35,485 nt of DNA from assembly GCA_014802425.1 (NCBI GenBank), contig JAAVCH010000023.1, forward strand, positions 1 to 35,485, in the 5' to 3' direction. The notes beneath the pieces are model-generated. The model made no database searches. It was given only the letters and a program-made list of their open reading frames with translations, and was not told the DNA's origin. A program made the position numbers and the translations under genes. This stretch comes from Bacteroides sp. GTDB lineage: Bacteria > Bacteroidota > Bacteroidia > Bacteroidales > Muribaculaceae. Positions 1 to 8,679 of this stretch are shown here, piece by piece. Within the stretch, counting starts at the first letter, position 1, and every line of letters starts with the position of its first letter.

Positions 1-10
1 TAAATTCACA

Positions 11-58
11 AAAAAAGAATCTGATTTTAAACACTAACTTGCTTAAAATCAGATTCTT
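11..58 (-). terminator. Intrinsic terminator of the tRNA gene
   Basis: A perfect 16-bp inverted repeat (15-30 paired with 43-58, 12-base loop) is followed, in the minus-strand direction, by a run of T (complement of the A run at 11-16). It lies 8 bases past the 3' end of the minus-strand tRNA, so it most likely ends that transcript. The stem is unusually AT-rich for a terminator. Confidence 0.85.
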
Positions 59-66
59 AAAATTTG

Positions 67-140
67 TGGTCCCACTTGGGCTTGAACCAAGGACTCCCTG
101 ATTATGAGTCAGGTGCTCTAACCAACTGAGCTATAGGACC
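67..140 (-). tRNA. tRNA with CAT anticodon (tRNA-Met, possibly tRNA-Ile2)
   Basis: Read on the minus strand, the 74 bases fold as a standard cloverleaf. The 7-bp acceptor stem begins GGTCCTA, the D-arm has AGCTCAGTTGGTTAGAGC, and the anticodon stem CCTGA/TCAGG closes the loop CTCATAA with anticodon CAT at 106-104. The T-arm contains GGTTCAAGCC and the discriminator base is A. The 3' CCA is not encoded, as is usual in Bacteroidetes. A CAT anticodon can be elongator Met, or Ile2 if TilS modifies the C to lysidine; the sequence alone does not settle this. The D-arm lacks obvious initiator features, so fMet is less likely. Confidence 0.95.
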
Positions 141-171
141 GGCACGTGCAGTGTCTGCGCGTTTGTGAATG

Positions 172-202
172 CAAAGTTACGAAATCATTCCGAATCCTGC
201 AA
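172..202 (-). promoter_or_regulatory. Bacteroidetes-type promoter of the tRNA gene
   Basis: On the minus strand TTG (202-200) is followed after 20 bases by TAACTTTG (179-172), a full match to the Bacteroidetes -7 element TAnnTTTG with a -33 TTG. The predicted start near 165 lies about 25 bases upstream of the mature tRNA 5' end. Confidence 0.8.
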
Positions 203-238
203 GTCCGCGAGGAATTTTTCGCTGATTTTCTTGCGGAA

Positions 239-271
239 TTGCGCGCGGTTGGAAATTATTGCGTACCTTTG
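239..271 (+). promoter_or_regulatory. Promoter of carA
   Basis: TACCTTTG at 264-271 matches the TAnnTTTG element. A TTG at 239-241 lies 22 bases upstream, slightly further than the usual 19-21. The predicted start near 278 leaves a leader of about 27 bases before the ATG at 305. This supports 305 as the carA start, because the upstream in-frame ATG at 146 would precede the promoter. Confidence 0.65.
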
Positions 272-304
272 CACCAAAATAACGTTTCAACGACCCACAG
301 TACG

Positions 305-1378
305 ATGCATGATGTTAAGAAGGCTGTCCTGATTCTCGAGGACGGCACCAAGTTTGAAGGTAAATCTTTCGGATATCCGTGCTCTACGGCCGGAGAGGTG
401 GTGTTCAATACGGCTATGACGGGGTACCCCGAAAGCCTCACCGATCCCAGCTACGAGGGGCAGATACTGGTCACCACCTATCCCATTCTCGGCAACTACG
501 GCGTGCCCCCGCGCCGTGAGAAAGACGATGTCAGCGAATACTATGAGTCCGACCATATCCACGCCCGTGCGATCGTGGCCCAGGACTACAGTTGGCAGCA
601 TTCCCACTGGCAGGCCGACCGCTCGCTGGCCGACTGGCTCAATGAAGAGAAAATTCCGGGTATCTACGGCATCGATACAAGGGCTCTGACGAAACTCCTG
701 CGCGAGAAAGGCTCAATGCTGGGCAAGATCGTTGTGGAAGGTGCGGAAGAGCCTGATTTTTATGACCCCAATAAGGAGAATCTCGTGGCGAAGGTGTCCT
801 GCAAGGAAGTGGAGCATCACGGTGCCGGCGACAAGACGGTGGTGCTTGTGGACTGCGGCGTGAAGCACAACATCATCCGGTGCCTCACGCGCCGCGGCCT
901 CAAGGTGATCCGCGTGCCCTGGGACTATGACTTCAACCGGCTCCCCGACATCGACGGAATATTCATCTCCAACGGCCCCGGCAATCCCGACATGGTCGAC
1001 GCCACCGTGGAGAACCTGCGCCGCGCCCTCGACGGCGACACACCCATCTGCGGCATCTGCATGGGCAACCAGCTCCTCTCCCGCGCTGCCGGAGCAAAGA
1101 CCTACAAGCTCAAGTACGGCCACCGGAGCCATAACCAGCCAGTGCGCCGCGTGGGCACCGACCGCTGCTACGTCACTTCGCAGAACCACGGCTTCGCCGT
1201 CGACGACTCCACTCTGCCCGCCGACTGGGAGCCGCTGTTCGTCAACATGAACGACGGCACCAACGAAGGCATACGCCATCGCTCGAAGCCCTTCTTCTCC
1301 GCCCAGTTCCACCCCGAGGCATCCTCCGGACCGAAGGACACGGAGTTCCTCTTCGATGAATTCGTGGCGATGCTCTAA
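305..1378 (+). CDS. carA: Carbamoyl-phosphate synthase small (glutaminase) subunit
   Basis: This 357-residue subunit hydrolyses glutamine and passes ammonia to CarB for carbamoyl phosphate, the precursor of pyrimidines and arginine. The N-terminal half carries the conserved CarA stretch VVFNTAMTGYPESLTDPSY. The C-terminal half is a class I glutamine amidotransferase: the oxyanion region reads ISNGPGNP, the nucleophile is Cys252 in GICMGNQ, and the catalytic His/Glu lie in QFHPEA near the end. The reading frame is open from 146, but the first 53 codons cover the tRNA promoter region and have no family similarity that I recognise. The start at 305 (MHDVKKAVLILEDG) fits the family length and the promoter. 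carB follows after 52 bases, so the two are probably co-transcribed. Function is very secure; the exact start is fairly secure. Confidence 0.97.
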   Translation: MHDVKKAVLILEDGTKFEGKSFGYPCSTAGEVVFNTAMTGYPESLTDPSYEGQILVTTYPILGNYGVPPRREKDDVSEYYESDHIHARAIVAQDYSWQHSHWQADRSLADWLNEEKIPGIYGIDTRALTKLLREKGSMLGKIVVEGAEEPDFYDPNKENLVAKVSCKEVEHHGAGDKTVVLVDCGVKHNIIRCLTRRGLKVIRVPWDYDFNRLPDIDGIFISNGPGNPDMVDATVENLRRALDGDTPICGICMGNQLLSRAAGAKTYKLKYGHRSHNQPVRRVGTDRCYVTSQNHGFAVDDSTLPADWEPLFVNMNDGTNEGIRHRSKPFFSAQFHPEASSGPKDTEFLFDEFVAML

Positions 1379-1430
1379 GCCCTCACTCTCCCAATACTTA
1401 CCTTAACATTTCTTCCCTCCGCAATCCGTC

Positions 1431-4400
1431 ATGGATCATAACATCAACCCCAACCTTAACTCCAAGATAAAGAAAGTACTCCTCCTCGGCTCCGGCGCCC
1501 TCAAGATCGGTGAGGCCGGTGAATTCGACTACTCCGGCTCGCAGGCCCTCAAGGCCATGAAGGAGGAGGGCATCGAGACGGTGCTCATCAATCCCAATAT
1601 TGCCACGGTGCAGACCTCCGAGGGCTTCGCCGACAAGATCTACTTCCTTCCCGTGACCCCCGAGTTCGTGGAGCGCGTCATCGAGAAGGAGCGCCCGGAC
1701 GGCATCCTGCTCGCATTCGGCGGCCAGACGGCCCTCAACTGCGGCGTGAAGCTTTACGAGTCGGGCGTGCTTGAGAAGTACGGCGTCGAAGTGCTCGGCA
1801 CCCCCGTGCAGGCCATCATCGACACCGAGGACCGCGAGCTCTTCGTGAAGAAACTCGACCAAATCGGCGTCAAGACCATCAAGAGCGAGGCTGTCGGCTC
1901 GGTATCGGGCGCCGTCGAGGCCGCCCGCCGTCTCGGCTATCCCGTCATCGTCCGCGCCGCCTACGCCCTCGGCGGACTCGGCTCCGGATTCTGCGACAAT
2001 GAGGAGGAACTCGTCTCGCTCACCGAGAAGGCCCTGTCGTTCTCCCCGCAGGTGCTCGTGGAGAAGAGCCTCAAGGGATGGAAGGAAGTGGAGTACGAGG
2101 TGGTGCGCGACCGCTTCGACAACTGCATCACCGTCTGCAACATGGAGAACTTCGATCCGCTCGGCATCCACACCGGCGAGAGCATCGTCGTGGCCCCCTC
2201 GCAGACCCTCTCCAATGAGGACTACCATTACCTCCGCAAGCTCGCCATAAAGATCATACGCCATATCGGCATCGTGGGCGAATGCAACGTGCAGTACGCC
2301 TTCGACCCCGAATCGATGGACTACCGCGTCATCGAGGTCAACGCCCGCCTCAGCCGCTCGTCGGCCCTGGCGTCGAAGGCCACCGGGTATCCGCTGGCTT
2401 TCGTGGCCGCCAAGCTCGGCCTCGGCTACGGCCTCTTCGACCTCCGCAACTCCGTCACCAAGGATACATCCGCCTTCTTTGAGCCGGCCCTGGACTACTG
2501 CGTGGTGAAACTGCCGCGCTGGGACCTCGGGAAGTTCCACGGCGTGCGCCGCGAGATCGGCTCGTCGATGAAGTCGGTCGGCGAGGTCATGGCCATCGGA
2601 CGCACTTTCGAGGAGGCCATGCAGAAGGGCCTCCGCATGATCGGCCGCGGCATGCACGGCTTCGTGGAGAACAAGGACATAAAGATCGACAACATCGACG
2701 AAGGCCTCAAGACCCCCACCGACAACCGTATCTTCGTCATATCCGAGGCCATGCGGCGCGGATATTCGGTGGACCGCATCCACGAGCTGACGAAAATCGA
2801 CCGCTGGTTCCTCTACAAGCTTGAGAACATCATGGCCACTTCGCGCGAACTTGAAAGCTACGGCTCGCTTGAGGAATTGCCCGACGAGCTCCTGCGCCGG
2901 GCCAAGCAGCAGGGTTTCTCCGATTTCCAGGTGGCGCGCTCCATCTTCCGCGATTCCGATGAATCGCCCGAAGCTCTGAGCCTGCGTGTGCGCCGCCACC
3001 GCAAGGAGCGCGGCATAGTGCCCGTCGTAAAGCAAATCGACACACTCGCCGCCGAATACCCGGCACAGACCAATTACCTCTACATCACCTACAACGGCTC
3101 CACCAACGACGTCAATTTCCTTCATGACCACCGCTCCATCGTGGTGCTCGGCTCCGGCGCCTACCGCATCGGGTCCTCCGTGGAGTTCGACTGGTGCTCG
3201 GTCAATGCCCTGATGACCGTCAAGAAGGAAGGGTGGCGCTCCGTGATGATCAACTATAATCCGGAGACCGTGTCGACCGACTACGACATGTGCGACCGTC
3301 TCTACTTCGACGAGCTCACCTTCGAGCGCGTGATGGATATCCTCGACCTCGAACAGCCCCACGGCACGATCCTCTCCGTCGGCGGCCAGATTCCCAACAA
3401 CCTCGCCATGCGCCTCGACGCCGAAGGGGTCAACATACTCGGCACCTCGGCCAAGAGCATCGACAACGCCGAGGACCGCCACAAGTTCTCCTCCATGCTC
3501 GACCGCCTCGGCATCGACCAGCCCCGCTGGCGCGAGCTGACCTCCAAGGAGGACATCGACTCATTCATCGAGGAGGTGGGCTTCCCCGTGCTGGTGCGCC
3601 CGAGCTACGTGCTCTCCGGGGCGGCCATGAACGTCTGCTCCAATCCCGAGGAGCTCGACCGCTTCCTGCGTCTGGCGGCCAACGTCTCGAAGCAGCACCC
3701 GGTGGTGGTCAGCGAGTTCATCCAGAACGCCAAGGAGATAGAGATGGATGCCGTGGCTCAGAACGGGGAGATCAAGGCCTACGCCATCTCGGAGCACATC
3801 GAGTTCGCCGGAGTGCATTCCGGCGACGCCACCATCCAGTTCCCCCCGCAGAAGCTCTATGTCGAGACGATGCGCCGTATCAAGAAGGTGTCAGGCCAGA
3901 TAGCCAAGGCGCTGAACATCTCCGGCCCGTTCAACATCCAGTTCCTGGCAAAGAACAACGACATCAAGGTCATCGAGTGCAACCTCCGCGCCTCGCGTTC
4001 GTTCCCCTTCGTCAGCAAGGTGCTCAAGATCAACTTCATCGACCTGGCCACAAAGGTGATGCTCGGCATCCCCGTCGAGAAGCCCAACAAGTCGGCCTTC
4101 GATCTCGACTATGTAGGCATCAAGGCCTCGCAGTTCTCGTTCTCGCGCCTGCAGGGCTCCGACCCCGTGCTGGGAGTCGACATGAGCTCCACCGGCGAGG
4201 TGGGATGCCTCGGCACCGACACCGGCGAGGCCGTGCTTAAGGCCATGCTCGCCGTGGGCCACCGTATCCCGCGCCGCGGAGTGATGCTCTCCACGGGCTC
4301 CGCCCGCCAGAAGGCCGCAATGCTCACATCGGCGCAGCTGCTCCATAAGAACGGCTACACCATCTACGCCACAAAGGGTACCCATGCCTTCCTGAGCGAG

Positions 4401-4676
4401 AACGGCATCCCGGCCGTGCGCGTCTACATGCCCTCGCAGCCCGACGAGCACCCCCAGGCTCTCGAACTGCTCCACAACAAGCAGATCGACCTCGTGGTCA
4501 ATGTGCCCAAGAACCTCACGCCCACCGAGCTGAGCAACGGCTACAAGATCCGCCGCGCCGCCATCGACCTCAACATCCCGCTGCTGACCAACACCCGTCT
4601 GGCCGAAGCCTTCATATCGGCGTTCACCTCCCTCAAGCCCGGCGAGATAGAAATCAAGTCCTGGGATGAATATTGA
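1431..4676 (+). CDS. carB: Carbamoyl-phosphate synthase large subunit
   Basis: The 1081-residue protein makes carbamoyl phosphate from bicarbonate, ATP and ammonia supplied by CarA. The expected internal duplication is visible. Each half begins with a preATP-grasp segment (VLLLGSGALKIGEAGEFDYS near residue 18 and VVLGSGAYRIGSSVEFDW near 570) followed by an ATP-grasp domain with the metal-binding pattern VIEVNARLSRSS in the first half and VIECNLRASRSFPF in the second. The C-terminal 130 or so residues form an MGS-like regulatory domain (for example LLHKNGYTIYATKGTHAFL), where effectors bind in other bacteria. Length is normal for the family, with no frameshift. The last 11 bases overlap prmC, so translation of the two is probably coupled. 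Confidence 0.98.
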   Translation: MDHNINPNLNSKIKKVLLLGSGALKIGEAGEFDYSGSQALKAMKEEGIETVLINPNIATVQTSEGFADKIYFLPVTPEFVERVIEKERPDGILLAFGGQTALNCGVKLYESGVLEKYGVEVLGTPVQAIIDTEDRELFVKKLDQIGVKTIKSEAVGSVSGAVEAARRLGYPVIVRAAYALGGLGSGFCDNEEELVSLTEKALSFSPQVLVEKSLKGWKEVEYEVVRDRFDNCITVCNMENFDPLGIHTGESIVVAPSQTLSNEDYHYLRKLAIKIIRHIGIVGECNVQYAFDPESMDYRVIEVNARLSRSSALASKATGYPLAFVAAKLGLGYGLFDLRNSVTKDTSAFFEPALDYCVVKLPRWDLGKFHGVRREIGSSMKSVGEVMAIGRTFEEAMQKGLRMIGRGMHGFVENKDIKIDNIDEGLKTPTDNRIFVISEAMRRGYSVDRIHELTKIDRWFLYKLENIMATSRELESYGSLEELPDELLRRAKQQGFSDFQVARSIFRDSDESPEALSLRVRRHRKERGIVPVVKQIDTLAAEYPAQTNYLYITYNGSTNDVNFLHDHRSIVVLGSGAYRIGSSVEFDWCSVNALMTVKKEGWRSVMINYNPETVSTDYDMCDRLYFDELTFERVMDILDLEQPHGTILSVGGQIPNNLAMRLDAEGVNILGTSAKSIDNAEDRHKFSSMLDRLGIDQPRWRELTSKEDIDSFIEEVGFPVLVRPSYVLSGAAMNVCSNPEELDRFLRLAANVSKQHPVVVSEFIQNAKEIEMDAVAQNGEIKAYAISEHIEFAGVHSGDATIQFPPQKLYVETMRRIKKVSGQIAKALNISGPFNIQFLAKNNDIKVIECNLRASRSFPFVSKVLKINFIDLATKVMLGIPVEKPNKSAFDLDYVGIKASQFSFSRLQGSDPVLGVDMSSTGEVGCLGTDTGEAVLKAMLAVGHRIPRRGVMLSTGSARQKAAMLTSAQLLHKNGYTIYATKGTHAFLSENGIPAVRVYMPSQPDEHPQALELLHNKQIDLVVNVPKNLTPTELSNGYKIRRAAIDLNIPLLTNTRLAEAFISAFTSLKPGEIEIKSWDEY

Positions 4677-5547
4677 CCTTGCACTGCGTCAGACCCGTGC
4701 CCGCATAGCCGCCGTCACCGGCGACCCTCGTGAGGCCGACGCCATGGCGCGACTCATATTCCACGCCCTGAAGGGATGGTCGTCGACCGACCTCGTCATC
4801 CATTCGGCCGACGAGGCATCCCCCTTCATGCTCGGGCGCATCGACGAAATACTGGAGCGACTCGCCAAGAGCGAGCCGCTCCAGTACATTCTCGGCGCCA
4901 CCCGCTTCTACGGCATGGACCTCGACGTGGACCGCCACACCCTCATCCCGCGTCCCGAGACGGAGGAGCTCGTGGAGCTGATGGTAGGGGAGTACCGTGA
5001 CTATCCCGACCTCCGTGTGCTCGACATAGGCACCGGCTCCGGCGCCATAGCCCTGGCGCTCAGCCGTAATCTCCCGTTCTCGCGGGTCACGGCCCTCGAT
5101 GTCTCCGAAGGGGCCCTTGCCGTGGCGCGCCGCAACGCCGCCCGTCTCCATGCCCGCATCGACTTCCTCTGCGAGGATGTCTTCGCCTACACACCGGCCC
5201 CCGGCTCCTTCGACCTCATCGTAAGCAATCCTCCCTACATAGCCCTCTCCGAATCCTCCTCCATGGACTCCCGTGTGCTCGACTACGAGCCCCACGGCGC
5301 CCTCTTCGTCCCCGACTCCGACCCCCTCCTCTTCTACCGCCGCATAGCCGCCATCGCCCTCCGCGCCTTCTCCTCCGCCGGTTCCGGCCATTCTTCCCTC
5401 CCGGCCCTATGGCTGGAGATAAATCCCATCTTCGCCGAACCCCTGAAGGAGATGCTGATAGGGGAGGGCTTCGAAAATGTGAGCCTTATTAATGACATGA
5501 CCCGCCGCCCGAGATTCGCCTATGCCCAAGCGCCCCGTATCCGTTGA
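4666..5547 (+). CDS. prmC: Peptide chain release factor N5-glutamine methyltransferase
   Basis: This 293-residue SAM-dependent enzyme is expected to methylate the Gln of the GGQ motif in release factors RF1 and RF2. Its N-terminal helical domain binds the release factor. Family marks visible are the IPRPETEELVELM linker, the SAM-binding loop VLDIGTGSGAIALAL near residue 118, and the catalytic motif SNPPYIA with Asn at residue 188. The start ATG sits inside the end of carB (11-base overlap) and the stop lies 26 bases inside recX, pointing to one translationally coupled transcript. The prmC-recX neighbourhood is, to my knowledge, common in Bacteroidales. The C-terminal 30 residues are less conserved. 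Confidence 0.95.
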   Translation: MNIDLALRQTRARIAAVTGDPREADAMARLIFHALKGWSSTDLVIHSADEASPFMLGRIDEILERLAKSEPLQYILGATRFYGMDLDVDRHTLIPRPETEELVELMVGEYRDYPDLRVLDIGTGSGAIALALSRNLPFSRVTALDVSEGALAVARRNAARLHARIDFLCEDVFAYTPAPGSFDLIVSNPPYIALSESSSMDSRVLDYEPHGALFVPDSDPLLFYRRIAAIALRAFSSAGSGHSSLPALWLEINPIFAEPLKEMLIGEGFENVSLINDMTRRPRFAYAQAPRIR

Positions 5548-5989
5548 GGCCATGCGCCTTCGACTGGCCGGCCTGTGCTCGCGCACCGAGCAATGCAGCT
5601 CCGACCTTCGCCGGAAAATCCTGCGTGCAGGCCTCACCTCCGCGCAGGCCGGGGAAATCCTATCGTTCCTGCGTGAGGGGCGCTTCCTCGACGATGCGCG
5701 CTACGCCGCCGCCTTCGCTTCCGACAAAGTGCGCTTCGCCGGCTGGGGCACCGCCAAGATCCGCGCCGCCCTCGCCGCCAAACACATCCCCTCCGACACC
5801 ATAGCCTCCGCCCTTGCCTCCATTGACCGCGCCGAATACATCGCCGCCTTCAAGCGCTCCGCCCTTGCCAAGGCCCGCACCCTCGACCTCTCCGATTCCG
5901 CCGACATCCAGCGCCTCTACCGCCACCTCGCCACCCGAGGCTACGAATCCTCCCTCATCGCCCGCGCCATATCCCGCCTGAAAAAATGA
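5522..5989 (+). CDS. recX: RecX-family regulatory protein
   Basis: This 155-residue protein fits RecX, a small helical-repeat protein that modulates RecA filaments. It is recognised from the pattern of three-helix repeats: LRRKILRAGLTSAQAGEILS, then REGRFLDDARYAAAFASDK with the typical FLDDxRYA core, then GWGTAKIRAALAAKHIP. Its start lies inside prmC and its stop overlaps the comF start in an ATGA junction. No recA gene is in the window, so any regulation of RecA is from family knowledge only. The assignment is good although RecX sequences diverge strongly. Confidence 0.88.
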   Translation: MPKRPVSVEAMRLRLAGLCSRTEQCSSDLRRKILRAGLTSAQAGEILSFLREGRFLDDARYAAAFASDKVRFAGWGTAKIRAALAAKHIPSDTIASALASIDRAEYIAAFKRSALAKARTLDLSDSADIQRLYRHLATRGYESSLIARAISRLKK

Positions 5990-6819
5990 TAGACTTCCTC
6001 TTTCCTCCACGTTGCCCCGGCTGCGGCCGCCCCATCCCCTCATCCTCCGTTACCGGCAATCCTTCTTCGGCCACCGGGGCCGCGCGAAGCTGTTCCCGCC
6101 GGTCGCTCTGCGGCCGTATCGCCTCCATACCTCCGGCCATCTGCCCCCTATGCGCGGCCTCCCTCCCCCGCACCCGCTACGAACTCAACCCCGACAACCC
6201 CGTAGCCCTCCGCCTGGCCTCCCTGACCCCTTTCCACCGCGCCCACTCCCATTTCTTCTACACTCCCGATTCCCTCCTTGCCGCCCTGATCCACGACTTC
6301 AAATACCGATTCCACCCCTCCACGGCCCGCTACCTCGGCGCCCTGATGGCCTCCGACCTCGCCCCCCACGGTTACTTCGCCGACATCGACGCCATCCTCC
6401 CCATTCCCATCCACTGGACCCGCCGTCTCCGCCGAGGCTACTCCCAGACCCGCCACCTCGCCTCAGGCATCCTCTCCACCCTCCTAACCACATCGGCCGT
6501 GCCGACCCCCGCTTTCCCGACCTCCCCCGCCTCGACCCCCGCCGTCCCCATAATCTCCGATGCCCTCCGCGCCATCCGCCCCCACCGCACCCAGACAGCC
6601 CTGACCCCCGCCGGGCGCCTACAGAACACCCGCTCCATTTTCCGCCTCGACCGTCGCCTCCTCCTCGATGCCCTCCCGTCGCCATCCGATACCCCGCATC
6701 TTCTCCTCCTCGACGACGTCTGCACCACCGGCGCCACCGTAGCCTCCGCCGCCGAAGCTGTACTCGATGCCATCCCCGGAGCCTGCCTGACCATCCTTAC
6801 CCTCGCCACTCCCGGCTGA
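5986..6819 (+). CDS. comF: ComF-family phosphoribosyltransferase-like protein
   Basis: The 277-residue protein has the two parts of ComF/GntX proteins. The N-terminal double zinc finger has Cys10 and Cys13 in CPGC and Cys53 and Cys56 in CPLC. The C-terminal half is a type I phosphoribosyltransferase fold with the PRPP-binding loop LLLLDDVCTTGATVASAAE around residues 240-260, preceded by the conserved PIPIHWTRRLRRGYSQ. In naturally transformable bacteria ComF takes part in DNA uptake; here the role is unknown. It is the last gene of the overlapping carB-prmC-recX-comF chain. Codon use is very C-rich, with many CCC and CTC codons, producing a spurious long proline-rich frame at 6012-6854. The stop codon overlaps the convergent pyk terminator. 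Confidence 0.9.
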   Translation: MIDFLFPPRCPGCGRPIPSSSVTGNPSSATGAARSCSRRSLCGRIASIPPAICPLCAASLPRTRYELNPDNPVALRLASLTPFHRAHSHFFYTPDSLLAALIHDFKYRFHPSTARYLGALMASDLAPHGYFADIDAILPIPIHWTRRLRRGYSQTRHLASGILSTLLTTSAVPTPAFPTSPASTPAVPIISDALRAIRPHRTQTALTPAGRLQNTRSIFRLDRRLLLDALPSPSDTPHLLLLDDVCTTGATVASAAEAVLDAIPGACLTILTLATPG

Positions 6820-6861
6820 AAAAAACGACGGCGCCCCCACGACCGAAGTCGTAGGAGCGCC
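6819..6861 (-). terminator. Intrinsic terminator of pyk with UUCG tetraloop
   Basis: In the minus direction a 14-bp stem (6861-6848 with 6843-6830, two G-U pairs) closes a UUCG tetraloop and is soon followed by seven T (6825-6819). It lies about 90 bases past the pyk stop and overlaps the comF stop codon. On the plus strand the two G-U pairs become C-A mismatches and no T run follows, so it should work mainly for pyk. Confidence 0.88.
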
Positions 6862-6948
6862 TGTATGTGTCTTATCATCACGGCATCCGGTCCAGTGCCG
6901 CGGCCATAGCTCCGGCCAATCCCGTGCCGCAGCCATCCGTCCCCGACC

Positions 6949-8370
6949 TTAAAGCAGCGGCTCCGGGTCGAGGATTTCCGCCGGCGTCAGAATCTCCAGG
7001 GCGTGCGCGCCACGGCGCGTGCCGGTAAGATAGGCTATCCGGTCGTCGGCCGCCAGATTGTCCTCCTTCACTATCTGCTCCACGGCCTCGACGCAGTGGC
7101 GTGCGACAAGCGCCGCCGTCTCGGGATAATAATAGGCGTCCACGCCGTAGCTCAGAGCCAGCCAACGCTGCACACTGCGGTTGTGGCAGATGGCGAAAGT
7201 GGGGTTGTTGCCTCTGAATGAGGCTATGAAACGCGCCGACACTCCGCGGTAGGCATCGGTGAAGATAGCCTTCGTGCCGAGCAGCGACTCCGACTTCACC
7301 GCCTCGCGTGCCAGAAAGGCCGTGACGCTCGCATCCTTCATCGGAGGCACCGTAAACTTCTCACTCAACGACTTCTCCACCTCCCGGGCCACACTCGTCA
7401 TGGTCCGCACGGCCTCCACCGGGTACTTGCCGTAGGCCGTCTCGCCCGACAGCATCACCGCGTCGGCACGCTGGTATACGGCATTGGCCACATCCGAAAT
7501 CTCGGCCCGTGTCGGGCGCGGATGCTCGATCATCGTGTGCAGCATCTGGGTGGCCACGATCACCGGCTTATGGTGCTCGATGCACCGGTTCACCATCATG
7601 GTCTGCATGCCCGGGATGCGCTCCGCGGCCACCTCGATGCCCAGGTCGCCTCGTGCCACCATGATGCCGTAGCTCGCCTCAAGGATCTCGTCGAAATTGT
7701 CGACTCCCTCCTGATTCTCTATCTTGGAGATTATCTTGGTGTCGGCTCCGAGGGAGTCGAGTATGTCCTGCACCTCCTTCACATCCCTGGCCGAGCGCAC
7801 GAACGAGTGGGCGATGAAATCCACGCCCAGCTCCACGCCGATGCGGATGTTCTCGGCGTCGCGGGCCGTGACGGCCGGAAGGTCGACCGAGGTGCCCGGC
7901 AGATTGACCGACTTGCGGGAGCCGAGCTCCCCGTCGTTCTCGGTCTCCGCCATGGCGAACCCCTCATGCACCTCTACGGTGCGGAAGGCGAGCTCGCCGT
8001 CGTCGATGAGTATCCTTGCTCCGGGGCGGAGCACTTCGGCTATGGCCGGATAGTTGAGGCAGATGGTGTCGTGGGTGGTCTCGCGGTCGGGGGCGCCGAG
8101 GATTTTGACGCGGTCGCCCGTGTGGAAGGTGATCGGATTGCCGTCGAATGTGACGGTGGTGCGGATTTCCGGCCCCTTGGTGTCCATCATGATGGCCAGG
8201 GAGTCATCGGCCGCGCGGGTGTTCTCCACGATTTTGCGGAATCCCTCGTAAGAGAGATGGGCGGAGTTCATGCGTACTACATTGATTCCCTCGCGGGCGA
8301 GCTGGCGGATGAAGTCTACGTCGCAGCGCTTATCCGATATCGTGGCGACGATTTTGGTGAATTTGAGCAT
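6949..8370 (-). CDS. pyk: Pyruvate kinase
   Basis: This enzyme transfers phosphate from phosphoenolpyruvate to ADP, the last step of glycolysis. The 473-residue product starts MLKFTKIVATIS, typical for the family. Motifs in order are RMNSAHLS near residue 33, the metal and substrate region MMDTKGPEIRTT near 61, the B domain at about 72-160, the signature IISKIENQEGV with catalytic Lys216, and MVARGDLGIEV. The frame is open 67 codons further upstream, but that extension is low-complexity, rich in Pro and Arg, and lacks family similarity, so I start at 8370. The gene faces comF and is divergent from the fimbrial locus. Confidence 0.96.
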   Translation of the reverse strand: MLKFTKIVATISDKRCDVDFIRQLAREGINVVRMNSAHLSYEGFRKIVENTRAADDSLAIMMDTKGPEIRTTVTFDGNPITFHTGDRVKILGAPDRETTHDTICLNYPAIAEVLRPGARILIDDGELAFRTVEVHEGFAMAETENDGELGSRKSVNLPGTSVDLPAVTARDAENIRIGVELGVDFIAHSFVRSARDVKEVQDILDSLGADTKIISKIENQEGVDNFDEILEASYGIMVARGDLGIEVAAERIPGMQTMMVNRCIEHHKPVIVATQMLHTMIEHPRPTRAEISDVANAVYQRADAVMLSGETAYGKYPVEAVRTMTSVAREVEKSLSEKFTVPPMKDASVTAFLAREAVKSESLLGTKAIFTDAYRGVSARFIASFRGNNPTFAICHNRSVQRWLALSYGVDAYYYPETAALVARHCVEAVEQIVKEDNLAADDRIAYLTGTRRGAHALEILTPAEILDPEPLL

Positions 8371-8552
8371 TATCGAAAGAAGTTTTTTCTTTTCAACGCA
8401 TGGGGGAGGGGAGTGGTTCGCTCCCGCTGGGAGTGGCTCTCTCCGGGGCATTCCGCCGCTCCTGCGGAGAGTCGGTGCGGGAGGGGGAGGGACCCCCGGG
8501 GCGCGCCTGCCTGACGCGTCAGCCCGATTTTGTGCCGCAGAGGATGCCGTGA

Positions 8553-8576
8553 AAAACATGTTATTAAACATGTTTT
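8553..8576. repeat. Perfect 10-bp inverted repeat in the pyk/fimbrial intergenic region
   Basis: AAAACATGTT and AACATGTTTT are exact reverse complements separated by ATTA. The site lies about 55 bases downstream of the predicted pyk -7 element and upstream of the pyk start. It may be a repressor operator or an RNA hairpin in the pyk leader. No bound factor can be named. Confidence 0.5.
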
Positions 8577-8630
8577 GGTTAATTATCAGTCTGTCAACGC
8601 ATTAATCGGATGCGCCGTGAAACGCCGTAA

Positions 8631-8663
8631 AAAATCTATTTTCCCCTCTACCATCTTTCCAAA
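8631..8663 (-). promoter_or_regulatory. Candidate pyk promoter
   Basis: On the minus strand TTTG (8663-8660) is followed after 21 bases by TAGATTTT (8638-8631), one base off TAnnTTTG. It would give a leader of about 255 bases containing the inverted repeat at 8553-8576 and a GC-rich stretch (8401-8530) without a recognised riboswitch. The last-base mismatch keeps confidence modest. Confidence 0.4.
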
Positions 8664-8671
8664 ACTTTCCT

Positions 8672-8679
8672 TAAATTTG
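8672..8679 (+). promoter_or_regulatory. -7 element of fimbrial locus 1
   Basis: TAAATTTG matches TAnnTTTG exactly, but I find no convincing TTTG at the -33 position, so it may need an activator or an alternative sigma factor. The start would fall near 8686, leaving a leader of about 160 bases before the DUF3575 gene at 8847. The element lies back to back with the candidate pyk promoter. Apart from these sites and the inverted repeat, I see nothing definite in the 476-base gap 8371-8846. Confidence 0.5.

Noticed and set aside
67..140. Reading the tRNA as initiator fMet.
   Set aside because: The first base pair is G-C matched, and initiator tRNAs usually have an unpaired first position and three G-C pairs at the anticodon stem base, which are not present.
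146..304. N-terminal extension of carA by 53 codons from the ATG at 146.
   Set aside because: The region holds the tRNA promoter and the carA promoter, the peptide has no CarA similarity, and the family starts at about the ATG at 305.
1398..3482. A 694-codon open frame antisense to carB.
   Set aside because: It mirrors strong codon bias of carB, has no recognisable domain, and carB is certain on the plus strand.
6012..6854. A 280-codon proline- and arginine-rich frame overlapping comF.
   Set aside because: It is a shifted reading of C-rich comF codons, whereas the comF frame shows zinc-finger Cys pairs and a PRPP loop.
8371..8571. N-terminal extension of pyruvate kinase by 67 residues.
   Set aside because: The translation is low-complexity and rich in Pro and Arg, covers the inverted repeat, and pyruvate kinases start at MLKFTKIVATIS.
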